DNA of 64,000 bases, taken from NCBI RefSeq assembly GCF_002994745.2, contig NC_037092.1:71461823-71525822 (forward strand), written 5' to 3'. Made by a program: the position numbers and the translations under genes. Origin of the DNA: Rosa chinensis. Lineage: Eukaryota > Streptophyta > Magnoliopsida > Rosales > Rosaceae. Position 1 is the first letter of the stretch. Each line of letters starts with the position of its first letter. Under the pieces are notes generated by a model. That model did not search any database and was not told the origin of the DNA. It saw only the letters and a program-made list of their open reading frames with translations. Of the stretch, positions 33,842-45,378 are shown in pieces.

Positions 33842-35330
33842 CGCTTACATCTGCAATAATTAGAGGTATTGCAAAGGAATTCATACCCATTTTCACAATG
33901 TGTTTCCTCATGATATTCCTTGGCTAAAATATCTGTAAAGCTTAATAAAGCCAACGAATTACATCGAAAGTCTCAAAAAGAATCTAATCCAAATAAATTC
34001 AAAATAATGGTCATCACTCAATTCTTTTGGCAACTCCACTCCGCCACGACTAGGTAAGGTAGGAAGAGATTTTAGTGAAGTTAGACTCACTTGAAAACAC
34101 TTTTCTTGTTCAGACCTTGCGTAGACATGACATTTAATTGGATGAGCCCAGTCGGAAAAGAGTTATGACCAATGTTACTAATAGTAAGGCAAATGCCATT
34201 AAAAAAATTCTTGAAAGATAAACGAGGTTCTAGTCATCATATTCAACATTCATGTCTTTGACTTTGGTAGAAGTAAAGTCTACAACCTCGAGCTCGATAT
34301 CTTCACCACGTTCAATATGAAGGGATTCTCTTGCATTTTTCATGGTCTTTTATGCGTTAGCTACCACATTTGGTGCTCGACATACATCTACCCAATGATC
34401 ATATGCTCCACATCAGAAACACATCTCACTATTCATAAAATTTTTGTTGTCCCTTTTTGACTAAGGTGTGGGATTCGCGCACATGCCATGACCCCTTAAG
34501 GTCGGCGACGCCGTTATTGGTGGTGGCTCATCTCTGTCGATGGTGGCCTCCACAACCAAGGTTTCGTTGGTTGTTCTAGCGGCTTCCTTCCTTTGCTGAG
34601 CGATCGAATGGACCAGATCGATTACTCTTTAGGTTTAGCTCTTCGCTCGCGACGACCTTTCTTTGGGGCGTCCAATATAATTCAACTCCGGAATAAGCTC
34701 CAAGGAGTCGGGAATTATAATTCTTCACAACAATATTACTATGCTTCTCAGCAATAGACATCACTATAATCAGCTGAGGAAATCTCATGATCCTTCCAGC
34801 ATTCATATGGATTCGATATTGCTTACATACCATCATAGCAGAGACAGAGAAGGTAGAGAGAGTTTTCTCAATCAATTTCTCTTTTGTAATAATCTGATTA
34901 CAGAATTGCATTATTGATCTGATGCAGAGGGATTCCAAAATGTATTCAATCACAAACTTAAAGTCAGCAAAGTAGAGATTGTTCCATTTCTCATACCATT
35001 CGAGGAGCTAGGAGTCCAAGACATTCCCAAAACGCTCTTCAAGTGCAACCCATAAATTTCTAGGGTTATTTTCACCCATATACATGAGTAGTGTCCATGG
35101 GGCGAAGTTGAGCCTTAAATGCTTCCACAAAATAAAGTAAATTTCTGACCGCAAAATACTATCATGAAATTAATTTTCAAGAATTTTATATTAGACTAAA
35201 ACAATGATGTTTAATGGTCGATTGTTCAAATTCTCAACGAACCTATGTTCAGAGTAGCATGAACCCCCATAAGTCGGCTTAGAATCTTACATTATAAGAA
35301 AGGTGGGAAAAGCATTTATTTAAAATAGCC
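33842..35330 (-). pseudogene. Copia gag (UBN2 and zinc knuckle), unit 2
   Basis: On the minus strand a UBN2 gag reads NPRNLWVALEERFGNV, WNNLYFADFKFVIEY and LIEKTLSTFSVSAMMVCKQY. It is followed by a zinc knuckle (CF-stop-CGAYDHWVDVC, about 34395-34440) with a stop in it, and an acidic tail (ERGEDIELEVVDF). Several stops make it a pseudogene. It is the decayed 5' half of the same element as 30936-31209. Its 5' LTR, present in units 3 and 4, is deleted here. Confidence 0.8.
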
Positions 35331-35366
35331 ACTTGGTTTCAAAGTAAGTAACGAGTGGCTTTATAT

Positions 35367-36646
35367 ATAGGCTATGTTTGGTATGGCTGTTCTTTGAGAA
35401 AAAGCTGGCTTCTGCTTATTTCTGAGAATAAGTGGCTGAAAAGCAAAGCTGCTGAGTGTTTGGTAAACTAGCTTTTTAGAAGTGCTGTCAGTGGCAAAAG
35501 CAGTGACAAAGTGTTTAGTAAACTAAACTGGCTTGTGCTTTTTATTTGTGGAATGACTAAATTGGACATTATAGATTATTTTGCATTAATTATTTAGTAA
35601 ATGATTAATATTTGTATAAATTTCATTAGAGCAATCCTGGCCATCCATTTCCTCCACCATTTGATCAGGGTCGTCCATTGTTAATTGCAATAATCTATAT
35701 ATATATGAGCCTTGATCAATAGGAACACCAGAAGGATCGAGAGAGGGAGAGAACCAGAGTTGGCCCGAGACGCACCGCGACCTGGCTGGCTCTCCACCGT
35801 CAGGTCACCTCCGGCCGGCGCTCATACACCATCGTCTTTGTCTCGCTATCGCCAGCAGCCCTCTGTCCTTAGATCGTCCATGCATTGAACGGAGATGGAG
35901 AATCGACGACGAGAAGCCCCGAACTTTCTCCGGCCACCACTGCAACTTCCGGCGACCGATTAAGCTGAATTTGGTATGGAAACCCATCTCCTCGTCATGC
36001 TTAACACCCTAGTATGATTAGTTTTCCGATTTAATCAACTTTTGACGAATTTGTTTCTGGGTTGCTTCTGCCTCCGTCGTTGTTCCTCGATGCCGGCAGC
36101 TTTCCAAGCTCTTCCCGGCTTCATTTTGGCTTGGTTGCATCAGTAGGAGGAAGCTGGCCACAATTGGAGTAGAAAGCCACGAACCTGCTGGGTTGCAAAA
36201 GTCGAACTCCATTACCGGTCGAGCAGAGGAGATCGAGCGGAGGGAGATCGGATGGGATGCGTTCTGTGATGTTATTTGAGGGAGATCGTATGGGATGCGT
36301 TCTGTGATGTTATTTGAGGGAGATGAGATCGAGCAGAGGGAGATGGGAGATGGAGCAGAGGGAGATGGGAGTGGGAGAGAGAGCAGAGGGAGATGGGAGA
36401 TGGGATCGAGAGACTGATAGGGTGGGTGGCAGATGGCTGTAATTGTTTCAGCCAACGGAGGATACAAAACGGGATTTTGAAAAATTCATTAATGAACAGT
36501 GTCACCGCTACAGTAGCTAGCGCGCTTCTGGCTTTTAAAAGCTGGGGGGAGCCAGCTTCTGCTTTTAGACAGAAGCTGGGGCAGCTTTTTTAAAAGCCTG
36601 AGAATAAGCTCGCTTACCAAACGCATGATGCTCTTGTGCTTATAAG
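35367..36646. mobile_element. hAT-like MITE or foldback element upstream of GRAS copy 3
   Basis: Copy 4 reads straight through the matching site (48410-48425), so this is an insertion of about 1.28 kb into the promoter-proximal flank of copy 3. Both ends carry gtttggta and aagctggcttctgctt-type sequence in inverse orientation (left 35375-35425; right 36540-36630), imperfectly. The target duplication is unclear. Its middle is GC-richer (35760-36250), perhaps captured DNA, with no gene recognised. Confidence 0.6.
36241..36318. repeat. 39-bp tandem repeat, two copies
   Basis: A unit containing gggatgcgttctgtgatgtt occurs twice in direct succession, followed by a purine-rich imperfect array (gagggagatggga units) to about 36410. 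Confidence 0.75.
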
Positions 36647-36671
36647 CCCCCCCCCCCCCCCCCCCCCCCCC
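36647..36671 (+). repeat. Run of 25 cytosines
   Basis: A homopolymer C tract lies exactly at the right edge of the MITE-like insertion, about 330 bp upstream of the GRAS copy 3 start. Tract length is unreliable in most assemblies. Confidence 0.85.
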
Positions 36672-37003
36672 AAGCCACTTGGTTTTCGTTTCTGTGTCTG
36701 TACATTGTAATGTTCGGAATTACAAGTGACCACGTAGCAGCAGATCGTTATTTATTTAACAGCTCCCGCTTTCTGACTTCACCTTTCCACACTTCCATTT
36801 TCTGGTCCACGATTCTTCGCCCACAAAAGTCTTCGCCTGAGCTCCCCCTCCTCTGCTTTTAACCCAGTCCCGGAAATGGAATTAGCGTTTAGCTGCTCCT
36901 CTCTCTCAGGTAAACAGAGTCTCTAACCCAACTCGCATCTATTTGCTCTTAATTTCACCTAGAGTCGAATTGGGTTTCCTTCGATTTTGTGAATTTCATA
37001 ACC

Positions 37004-39193
37004 ATGGATCCACGTTTCTCTGAATTTCCCAATTTCAATGATCAAACCCTTTTGCCCGATATGTTGAATGAGTACCCAAGTAGTGACCCTTTTGAAGATC
37101 TCAGCTTTTCGGACCCAAACCGCAGTAACTCTTCTCTGTCGTCGAGCTTTAGCGCTGAGGGAGATGATTGTGAGTTTTCTGATTGTGTGCTCAAGTACAT
37201 AAACCAGGTGCTTATGGAGGAGGACATGGAGTCAAAGCCATGTATGTTCCATGACCCTTTGGCTCTTCAAGCCACTGAGGAGTCTCTTTATGAGGTTATT
37301 GGGGGAGGGAAGTACCCAATTTCCCAAGACCAAAACCCTCTTTGTGTTGATCAAAATGTTGAGAGCCCAGATGGTGGTTATTCTTCTGGAAGTTTCACTG
37401 ATTCCAGCTCTAGTCCTGGTCCTTCCGTTAACTCTTGCCCAGTCACTGCCCAGTTTGTAGAGACTAGCAGCTCTATATTGGAAATCCCTATTCCTGAAAA
37501 CTTTGTTTTCCAGTCCCCTTCCAGGGCTAGGTCTCAATTGTCGTCGAGTAGGTATGGAAATGGGAATGAGATGGTGGGTTCTTATAGGAGTGAGCTTATG
37601 GTTCCTGATGTACTTAGTAAGAATGAATTGTTAGTGCAGTTTAACCTAGGGGCAGAGGAGGGTAGGAAGTTTCTTCCTAGAGGTCAATTGATTAGTGTGG
37701 AGGGCAACAAGATGTATGCTGTGGTGAATAAAAAGGCTGGAGATGCGGTAGTAACAACGCAGAAGAATGGGAGTGAGCAATTTCATGTTGGTTCAAGAGG
37801 AAAAAAGAATCATCAAAGGGAAGATATAGTTTTGGAGGATGGGAGGAGTAACAAGCAACCAGCAGTTTATATGGACGATGAGGAGGGTGAGCTGTCTGAT
37901 ATTTTTGACAAGGTGTTGCTCTGTAAGCCTTTGGAGAGTAAAGACGATGAAGCCAGTCAGAATGGAGCAAACATTGGCCTGCAGCAGGATGTGCAATCTG
38001 TTGGAATTGGTAATGGGAAGGGTCGCGGCATGATTCACGGCAACAAGAAGGAAGTGATAGATTTGAGGGCTCTTCTGATTTTATGTGCACAAGCTGTTTC
38101 TGTTGATGATCGCGAGACTGCTAGTGAGCTACTAAAGCAGATTATGCAGCACTCTTCCCCATTTGGTGATTGTGCTCAGAGGTTGGCTCATTGCTTTGCA
38201 AATGCTCTTGAAGCGAGGTTGGCTGGCACTGGAACTCAAATATATACTGCTTTATCTACTAAACGAATGTCAGCTGCTGATATGCTGAAGTATTACCAAG
38301 CTTATATTACAGCCTGCCCGTTGAATAAGATGTCCTTGATCTTTGCAAACGATATGATTTTAAAAGCTGCTGAGAAAGCAGAAACACTACATATAATAGA
38401 TTTTGGTATCCTTTATGGTTTTCAATGGCCTGCTCTCATTCATTGCCTCTCAAGAAGACCTGGTGGACCTCCCAAATTACGTATTACAGGGGTAGAGCTT
38501 CCCTTAAGTGGTTTTCGACCAGAAGAAAGAGTCCAAGAGACGGGGCATCACTTGGCAAAGTATTGTAGGCGATTTAATGTTCCTTTTGAGTACTATGCCA
38601 TAGCCAAAAAATGGGATACTGTCCAATTTGATGACCTCAAAGTTCAAAGAAATGAGGTGCTTGCTGTTAATTGTGTCTGCCGGTTTAAGAACCTCCTTGA
38701 TGAGACAGTTGTGGTAAACAGTCCAAGGGATACTGTTCTAAAATTAATTAGGAAGTTGAATCCTGATGTCTTTGTCCAGAGTGTTGTTAATGGATCCCAT
38801 CATGCACCCTTCTTTGTTCCACGCTTCCGAGAGGCACTATTCCACTTCTCTGCATATTTTGATATGTTGGATACCAATTTGCCTCGTGAAGATCAGATGA
38901 GATTGGGGTTTGAGAAAGAGTTTATTGGACGTGAAGTTGTGAATATAGTAGCTTGTGAGGGCTTTCAAAGAATTGTTAGGCCAGAAACATACAAGCAGTG
39001 GCAGATTCGAAACTTGAGGGCTGGGTTCAGACAGCTGCCATTGGACCGTGAAGTCATGAACAAAATAAAGGATAAGGTAAAAATGGGGTATCACCCTTAT
39101 TTTGTTGTTGATGAAGATGGCCACTGGATGCTGCAGGGATGGAAGGGCAGAATTCTGTATGCTTCTGCCTGTTGGGCACCTTCTAGGACTTGA
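37004..39193 (+). CDS. GRAS transcription factor, LISCL subfamily (SCL33/SCL14-like), copy 3
   Basis: An intronless 729-codon frame from ATG 37004 (accATGg context) is the longest copy and within the usual LISCL length. The N-terminal region has YINQVLMEEDMESKPC (residues 65-80), MFHDPLALQATEESLY, a Ser-rich stretch (126-145) and an acidic stretch (DDEEGELSDIFDKVLL, about 291-306). The GRAS domain is about 350-725: LHRI at 352, LHIIDFG at 462, LHRII about 500-550, PFYRE with FFVPRFREALF about 603-613, and SAW ending SACW. The role inferred from the family is nuclear transcription regulation. Bases up to about 38755 match copy 4 and those from about 38767 match copy 2, so this gene is a recombinant. 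A 1.3 kb insertion lies about 330 bp upstream and may affect its promoter. Confidence 0.95.
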   Translation: MDPRFSEFPNFNDQTLLPDMLNEYPSSDPFEDLSFSDPNRSNSSLSSSFSAEGDDCEFSDCVLKYINQVLMEEDMESKPCMFHDPLALQATEESLYEVIGGGKYPISQDQNPLCVDQNVESPDGGYSSGSFTDSSSSPGPSVNSCPVTAQFVETSSSILEIPIPENFVFQSPSRARSQLSSSRYGNGNEMVGSYRSELMVPDVLSKNELLVQFNLGAEEGRKFLPRGQLISVEGNKMYAVVNKKAGDAVVTTQKNGSEQFHVGSRGKKNHQREDIVLEDGRSNKQPAVYMDDEEGELSDIFDKVLLCKPLESKDDEASQNGANIGLQQDVQSVGIGNGKGRGMIHGNKKEVIDLRALLILCAQAVSVDDRETASELLKQIMQHSSPFGDCAQRLAHCFANALEARLAGTGTQIYTALSTKRMSAADMLKYYQAYITACPLNKMSLIFANDMILKAAEKAETLHIIDFGILYGFQWPALIHCLSRRPGGPPKLRITGVELPLSGFRPEERVQETGHHLAKYCRRFNVPFEYYAIAKKWDTVQFDDLKVQRNEVLAVNCVCRFKNLLDETVVVNSPRDTVLKLIRKLNPDVFVQSVVNGSHHAPFFVPRFREALFHFSAYFDMLDTNLPREDQMRLGFEKEFIGREVVNIVACEGFQRIVRPETYKQWQIRNLRAGFRQLPLDREVMNKIKDKVKMGYHPYFVVDEDGHWMLQGWKGRILYASACWAPSRT

Positions 39194-40667
39194 AATGCTT
39201 GACTTTTAGAATTGACTTGCACAAATTGGCAAATACGACATCTTTCCAACCTTGAAGGTAAAAAGCTTAGTGCACAAGAACTTTACTTCAGTTGTGGAAA
39301 CAATGTAGGTGGGCTTTAGCAGTTGTTATCTGTATATCACGGCCTCTCAGTTTGGGGACTTGGAAGAGCAGCAACTGTTGTAGTTGTTTGTGCATGTTTT
39401 TTCTTTTCCTTTTTTCGGCCAATTGTTGTAGTTGTGTTTGGATAAGTAACTATTGTATATTGCTTAGCACCACCCCACTGTAGGTTGCTGTATTGTGTTG
39501 TGGATTTGTTAAGTTCTGTTCTGGGGTCTGGATCCACCCGAATATGTTGTCGCTCAGCTGCCTTTTATGCAGCTTTTATATGTGGTGAAAGCTGGCCCAA
39601 TAGGCTACCGCCTTACAATTCTCCCCTTTTTCTTTTCAAAGCGCTGTATAACTTTGGTATTAAATTTGGTTTATGATTATGAAGTTGAATCTGGCATAAG
39701 TTTGATTTGGTCCCTGGTCCCTGGTTTTTGCAATACTTCTTCTAACTTGTGGAAGATAAAATTGTAAGAAGAGGAAGACAAAAACGAAGAAGAAAAAGCA
39801 CAGAAACAAAGAGTTGTTTAAATATGACTCGTTAGAATCGGCAGTGTTTTTTGAATCGACTGCTCCATTTCTTTCTGGTATGTATCCAATTCATTAATGA
39901 AGGCAACCTTTGTACTTTCCAAAAGACATGGACTGATATAGAAACAGAGTAGTGCAGCAGAAGATGTCATCTGAGATTCAGAATCGGTGTATGGTGAAAA
40001 TCTGAAGCCTAATATGGCTACATACTAAAGCATAGGGGTCCTCATGAGATGACTCATCACAATGGTGTAAACATACCATTTTAATGATGGAAACCACTGA
40101 TTTGATAGAAAGGTGGCCTCATCAACTCAGATGCAACTCAATAAGGGCAGTGAATCTGTGATGCCATATATTTTCTCATGCTCTGCAATGCATCTTACTG
40201 TATCCACGAAGGATATTTGGTGCTACGATTTATTTTTTTTTTTTTTTGTTAGAGTTTAGGATTTTGAGTTTCAACTCAATTGAGCAAACATTTGATGAGA
40301 CTTTACGTGCTTTATTGAGCAAATGAGTTGTGCGTTCATCACACCTTTTTTGGTGTTTATGGTGTGCTGAAAGCGGATCACCGTTTGTAATATAGTCTAT
40401 GATTAAAGTACATTAGAGGATCCATTTCCAGGAGAGTCTCTTTGTAATATTTTTCTTTCTTTTCTTCAAGCTTTTGGAAATTGTCGTCGACTAGTTATGT
40501 AATGGGGACAGACAGACTCGTCCACTAGAGATTTTTCATTACCCACAAAAGGAAAGCTTATTAACCCTTTTATATTGTGATCAATGTATCTGACATCATC
40601 AACCCTTTAAAGTTACTTTTATTTTTGTTTGCAGAAGATTAACTAGATGTTGAAAAAGCAAGGAGTA
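39194..40667 (+). other. 3' UTR and flank of GRAS copy 3
   Basis: Nearly identical to the flank of copy 2 (27625-29118), with a ~20-bp deletion near 40108. No gene was seen. Confidence 0.75.
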
Positions 40668-40958
40668 TGTTAGAATCAGAATCCATAAAAGGAAATAGAA
40701 GAAGTAAATTGCAGAAAATGAAAGGAAATAAGCTAGACAATATTCATATTCATCGATAATCTTTTACAATGGAGGCAGATTGTTTATATAACTCTATCAG
40801 CAAACAACCCTACACACACCCATCTACTGAATGACCTGACTCGAGCCCAATCAACTATATAATTGTAGAGCCCAATGCAAGATGGAAACACAGCCCATTT
40901 AGATAGCTTAACATATCAGCCCAATACAATATGTAATTATAGAACAATAGTCCTAACA
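40668..40958. mobile_element. Solo LTR, 291 bp (unit 3)
   Basis: Same element and GAGTA duplications (40663-40667 and 40959-40963) as at 29119-29409. It was duplicated with the segment rather than inserted independently. Confidence 0.88.
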
Positions 40959-42296
40959 GAGTACATAATCGGAAATGTCTTGTGAGGTATGAGGAAACTG
41001 TGTATTGTAGACTCATGCATTTTGTACTTGCATGAGTATTTGTCTAAGCATAATTAGCTACAATGAGCCACGCTCATACTGCCGCCAGCGACACCAACGG
41101 GTATCGAGGGTGTGACCGGCGGAAACACAGCCAAGCAGGCTATCACCTGAGCTCCGGCCCATCCCGAGATCACCGCTGACTCGCCGCCATGCGCCGCGCC
41201 AAGACACCTCACTGAAGCATCAAAACCTGGGAACTGAAGCATATCAGTCCCACATCGAAAACAAGGAAGAGATCAGTCTCTTCCCCACCTATAAAAGGTC
41301 AACTTCTCTCTCCTCATTAATTACACATTTACTACTTACCTAACGTTATTCTGTCAACACAAATACATTGACTGACTTAGGCATCGGAGAAGAGAAGACC
41401 GCCAACTGTGGTCTCCCTCTAGCGCCCTTTGCATTTCATTTGACAAATGTCGGAAGAAACAAGGATATTGCAAGTAGTGGTTCGCCCTTCGAACCAGTAT
41501 TGACCAAGGTTTGGCAACCGCTGAATCTTAAACATTAACACATTTCAGTTTTCCAATTTTAGTTTATGATTATGTTCTGGTCTTTTTGATATACTTAAAA
41601 TAAGCTTAGTAAGGCTTATTAAATCTGTTTTAAGCTATTTGGTAGCATAAATCACTAAGAACTAGCTAGCGCAGGGTGTTTCGTTTCATTTCAGAACTGC
41701 ATGCTAGGATCTTATTGTTTTTTTTTTTCCTATGTCAGAGCAAGCTTGTTATATATGTATATTATGATTTCTGCAAAGTAGTTATTAGTTTCGATGATCA
41801 TCTCTTGAATAGTTATCCTTTAACAATGTATGTATGGCTGCCTATCTTTCTCCAAGGTTGCTTCTAATTCAGTTTCTTGGCTTTTATAGCTTTTTCCACT
41901 GAATCCCTAGTAACTATAAGTTTTATTTTTCCATTCAAGGGGAAACAAATGTGCTTGTTTGATCTACACTTTCATTTAGCATAACTTGCTCTTTCTTTGA
42001 ATTGAAAGCCCCAAAACAGCATTTGCCAGATTGTCTGCTTCCCCAGGATACAAAGATCACTACTAGAAAAGAGAACAACAGCCACACCACATTAGTGATG
42101 ATTGTGATTTGGTGACTTAGAAGCACTGATTTTGCCAAGATTAGCCAACCAATAGCGAAATTCAAATCATTTTAGTGAAGATCTTCATTTCATTCAGGTA
42201 CGATTATCCATGGTTTTCTCTAATTTTTCTTGTTCTATTTTTTCAATTTCTTTTAGGTGTTGATTTGGTTTAATCGTTCAACTCTCAATTTCTTCA
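40959..42296. other. Intergenic with an LTR-like remnant (unit 3)
   Basis: Sister of 29410-30748, with a TATA box at 41290-41297 in the LTR-like piece. No gene was seen. Confidence 0.5.
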
Positions 42297-42485
42297 TGGT
42301 ATCAGAGCTACAAAGCTTCTAACAAAGAATAATATTTTGTTCCTGTCTCTCCTTCTCCTTCATTATATGGCTACCACAGACTGCTCCCTTCTCAGTCCTA
42401 ATGTTGCTCATTTTTTCAAGCTCACTAAGACCAACTATCTCATTTGGTTTTGACAGAGGTGGACGATGGCCGCAAAGGGATAGCG
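42297..42485 (+). pseudogene. Copia primer site and gag start (unit 3)
   Basis: tggtatcagagc at 42297-42308 and the MATTD gag start with NVAHFFKLTKTNYLIWF, then a TGA. Unlike unit 2 it has no early frameshift. The head-to-head junction is as in unit 2. Confidence 0.7.
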
Positions 42486-42757
42486 GCAACGGCCGAAGGC
42501 GCTGCGGTTGTCCGAGAGTCTCCATGAATTAACTTTTGATTCTTTCTTCTTGTAGCTTGATACAAAAGATGTCCGTGTGAAGTCTTAAGAATACGGATCA
42601 TCATATCACGATCAGGATGACCTAACTTATCGTGCTAAATCCAATATGTGTCAGAATCCCATAAGTCATCTCTTTTGACATTGTTGGATTTAATAGCTCG
42701 AATGGTGGTACCATAGAGTCCACTAGAGAGACATATAAGTTTCTCTGAGATGCGCTT
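42486..42757 (-). pseudogene. Copia GAG-pre-integrase fragment (unit 3)
   Basis: Sister of 30936-31209, with the same HDKLGHPDRDMMIR signature on the minus strand. It ends at the CGCTT target duplication (42753-42757). Confidence 0.8.
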
Positions 42758-45378
42758 TGACATGACTCGCCCTGGATTTCACCTTGAAATCCGAAGTGGC
42801 CATTTGGGGTCCACCTTAAAAGAAATTCTACCAAAAATTTGGCAGAACTTCCCCTAAAAATTGACTACCCAAGACATATAGAAAGACATTTACACTTCTA
42901 AGCAATCCATCCTTATTCTCCTGGAGCCATCCTGCTCCCCAAATCACAACATCTTCCAATTCACATTACACAATTCCCAACTTAATAACGTAATTCCACG
43001 GTTATCAGAGCAATTCTGAAACGAAAGGTATAACAGAATAAAAATTAAAGAGGGTAAAAGATCAATAAATCGTACAATGCGGAACCAATGACAACTATGC
43101 CTCAGCTCCATGTACGCCCGACCCCAACTAATCTAGCCTGCAAACTGGACATTTGAAACCAAAGGGCCTAGGGGAAAAATATTGAAAAACATGTTAGTGT
43201 GAGTGGACAAAAATAAATAATTAAGATGATTTAAATGAAGCAAACTTGAATACTCTCCCACTTATTTAAATTTATAAAACTCGATGCATGCAACGTTTAT
43301 AAAACATATTTCTTTAAACTCAAAATCTCGGAAAAACCTACCAGCCCCGCTGGTTAAGAGAAATCGGACTAGCCCTACTAGTCAAATAATAAAAGGATAT
43401 GGGGAAGTAATATCACCATAAGGGTAAAGGAGCCCCTTAGGCTCTACCCTCGACTCCCACTCACACATAGATTGTGTGAGGAGGAGAACTAATAACCTCG
43501 ACTACCACTCACGTGAGGAGGAGAATCCTCGACTACCACTCACAAACACAAAGTAAGTGAGGAGGAGACACTAACCGAACGACCCAAGTATGGTGAGGAA
43601 AAACAATCAAAAACCAGTAAATCCATAAAGCTTCCCCAATATCTCACGAGAAAATAAGAATATTCCAATGACGTGGCCCAGCACGCCAAAATATTCTCAA
43701 AATCATAACCGAGATAAATCAAAATTAATCTCCGAAGGTCAAATCATAAATCCAAAATCATCATTAAGGCATTCTCAATGCCAAAACCAAAGGTCGATAA
43801 ACAAATAAGAAAATATATCTCCAACGAATCTCATTTTGAAAATCTTTCAGAAATCTCAAATCAATGAATATAAATATATTTAATTCCAAAAACCACCTCG
43901 GAAAATAATTTGTCGAATATCAATATCAATCATTAGTTCAAATCTGAGCATAGAAAACTCACGTTCGAAAATCATGATGGAAAATCCAATCAAAATTCCA
44001 ATAAATATTCAAAACCAAATAATATCCGAAACTAAATAATATGCTCAAAGAATAATATGATAATTAAATAAAGCATTAATTTAAGAAACAACGCATGCAT
44101 CATTGTTTAAAACAAAAGTCCACTCACAGTACTATATAGGTGACCACGCATATGGGTTTCTTTTATTGAGCAGTAACTCGGTACAGCGCCATGTACACAA
44201 TTATATTCCGTAAATAACAATTCGGTAATTAAATACGATTCCCAAAATCAATCCTCTGAAGCCAACATCTCTATTTCCTTCTCTGATTCAACCCAAACTT
44301 TACCACTAACACCATTTCATTAATTTACAAGTTCCAGGGCAGATTCGAGAGAAATCTGACGGTCGGATTCTCATAAATTGATAATCAAAATTCTAAATAT
44401 TCGAAAATTAGAAATCGATTCAAAACTTCTCCAATCTTCACCAAATTCACAAACATAAGCTCTAGATCAAAAATAGGATTTAACTAGCTAAAACAGAACC
44501 CATAACATTGCCATACGCGCCTCCATGCCCGACCTACAGTGGCGGCGAGTCAGCCCCACGCGCCGCAGGCCAACTTCACCTTCGACTACCAAATTTCAGC
44601 CACAACATCTGCTCAACAAGCCTAACACTTTTCTCAACTACAACAAGTTCCAATTTTACCTTGAAACAGTCGAAACCTTCCGGTGAAGAGAAACCCAGAA
44701 ATTTCAAACCCTAGCATCGAAAATTTCTTCGATTCATCCTCCATGTTGTGAATTGGAGTTAATAGCTTGAGAGCAATTGATCAATGGCTCGAGACACTCC
44801 TACTAGACCCGGTTTGGTAGTCGGAGATGGCCGGAAATGTAGGAATCGCCGGAAAACCTCCAACTGCAACAATGATAGTTTTTGCTTCAATTCGGGGTTT
44901 TCGGCCAAATCGCCGTAACCCACGGTCACTAGGGTGTAGAGGAGGAAGAGGCGCTCTTGTGATGGCCGGTTACACACCGGTTGGTGGCCGGACAACGGTG
45001 ATTCGAGGGGAAGAAGACAGAGACCGAAAGAGAAAGAGATAGAGCTCGGGAAGAGGAGAGAGAAAGGTGGGTTTCCGGATTTAGAAACCTACCACAGTAA
45101 AATTTTAATATTTATACCCAATTTACCATGAACAATAACATTTGTATTTCACTTATAACTTTCTCATACGAACTCTGATTTTTACGTACCATATATGCAC
45201 GCGCTCGGTTTAACGTCCTCTACAATTTTCATGCAGAACATTTTCTACAATTTTGACCCGAACAAAAGTCAAGTTTTAGGGCCACTAAAAGTATCAAAAC
45301 AAAATAAAAAGTGAAAGTAATTGCCGTTTACTTTCCAAATGACTAGTAAACCAGTAAATTTAGATTCGGGACGTAACA
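42758..45378 (-). mobile_element. Large solo LTR (Gypsy type), 2,621 bp (unit 3)
   Basis: Same insertion as 31210-33841, with CGCTT at 42753-42757 and 45379-45383. Point differences and small indels from the unit 2 copy measure divergence since the segment duplicated. Confidence 0.85.

Noticed and set aside
36905..36966. Intron in the 5' leader of GRAS copy 3 (ctcag|gtaaac donor)
   Set aside because: The only acceptor-like site before the ATG would give an intron of about 55 bases, too short for plants; left unannotated.
37692..38090. 132-codon minus-strand frame antisense to GRAS copy 3, repeated at 49354-49752
   Set aside because: It lies wholly within the GRAS coding region and is conserved only because the gene is duplicated. 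Its composition (His/Pro/Ser/Leu) is that of a shadow frame.
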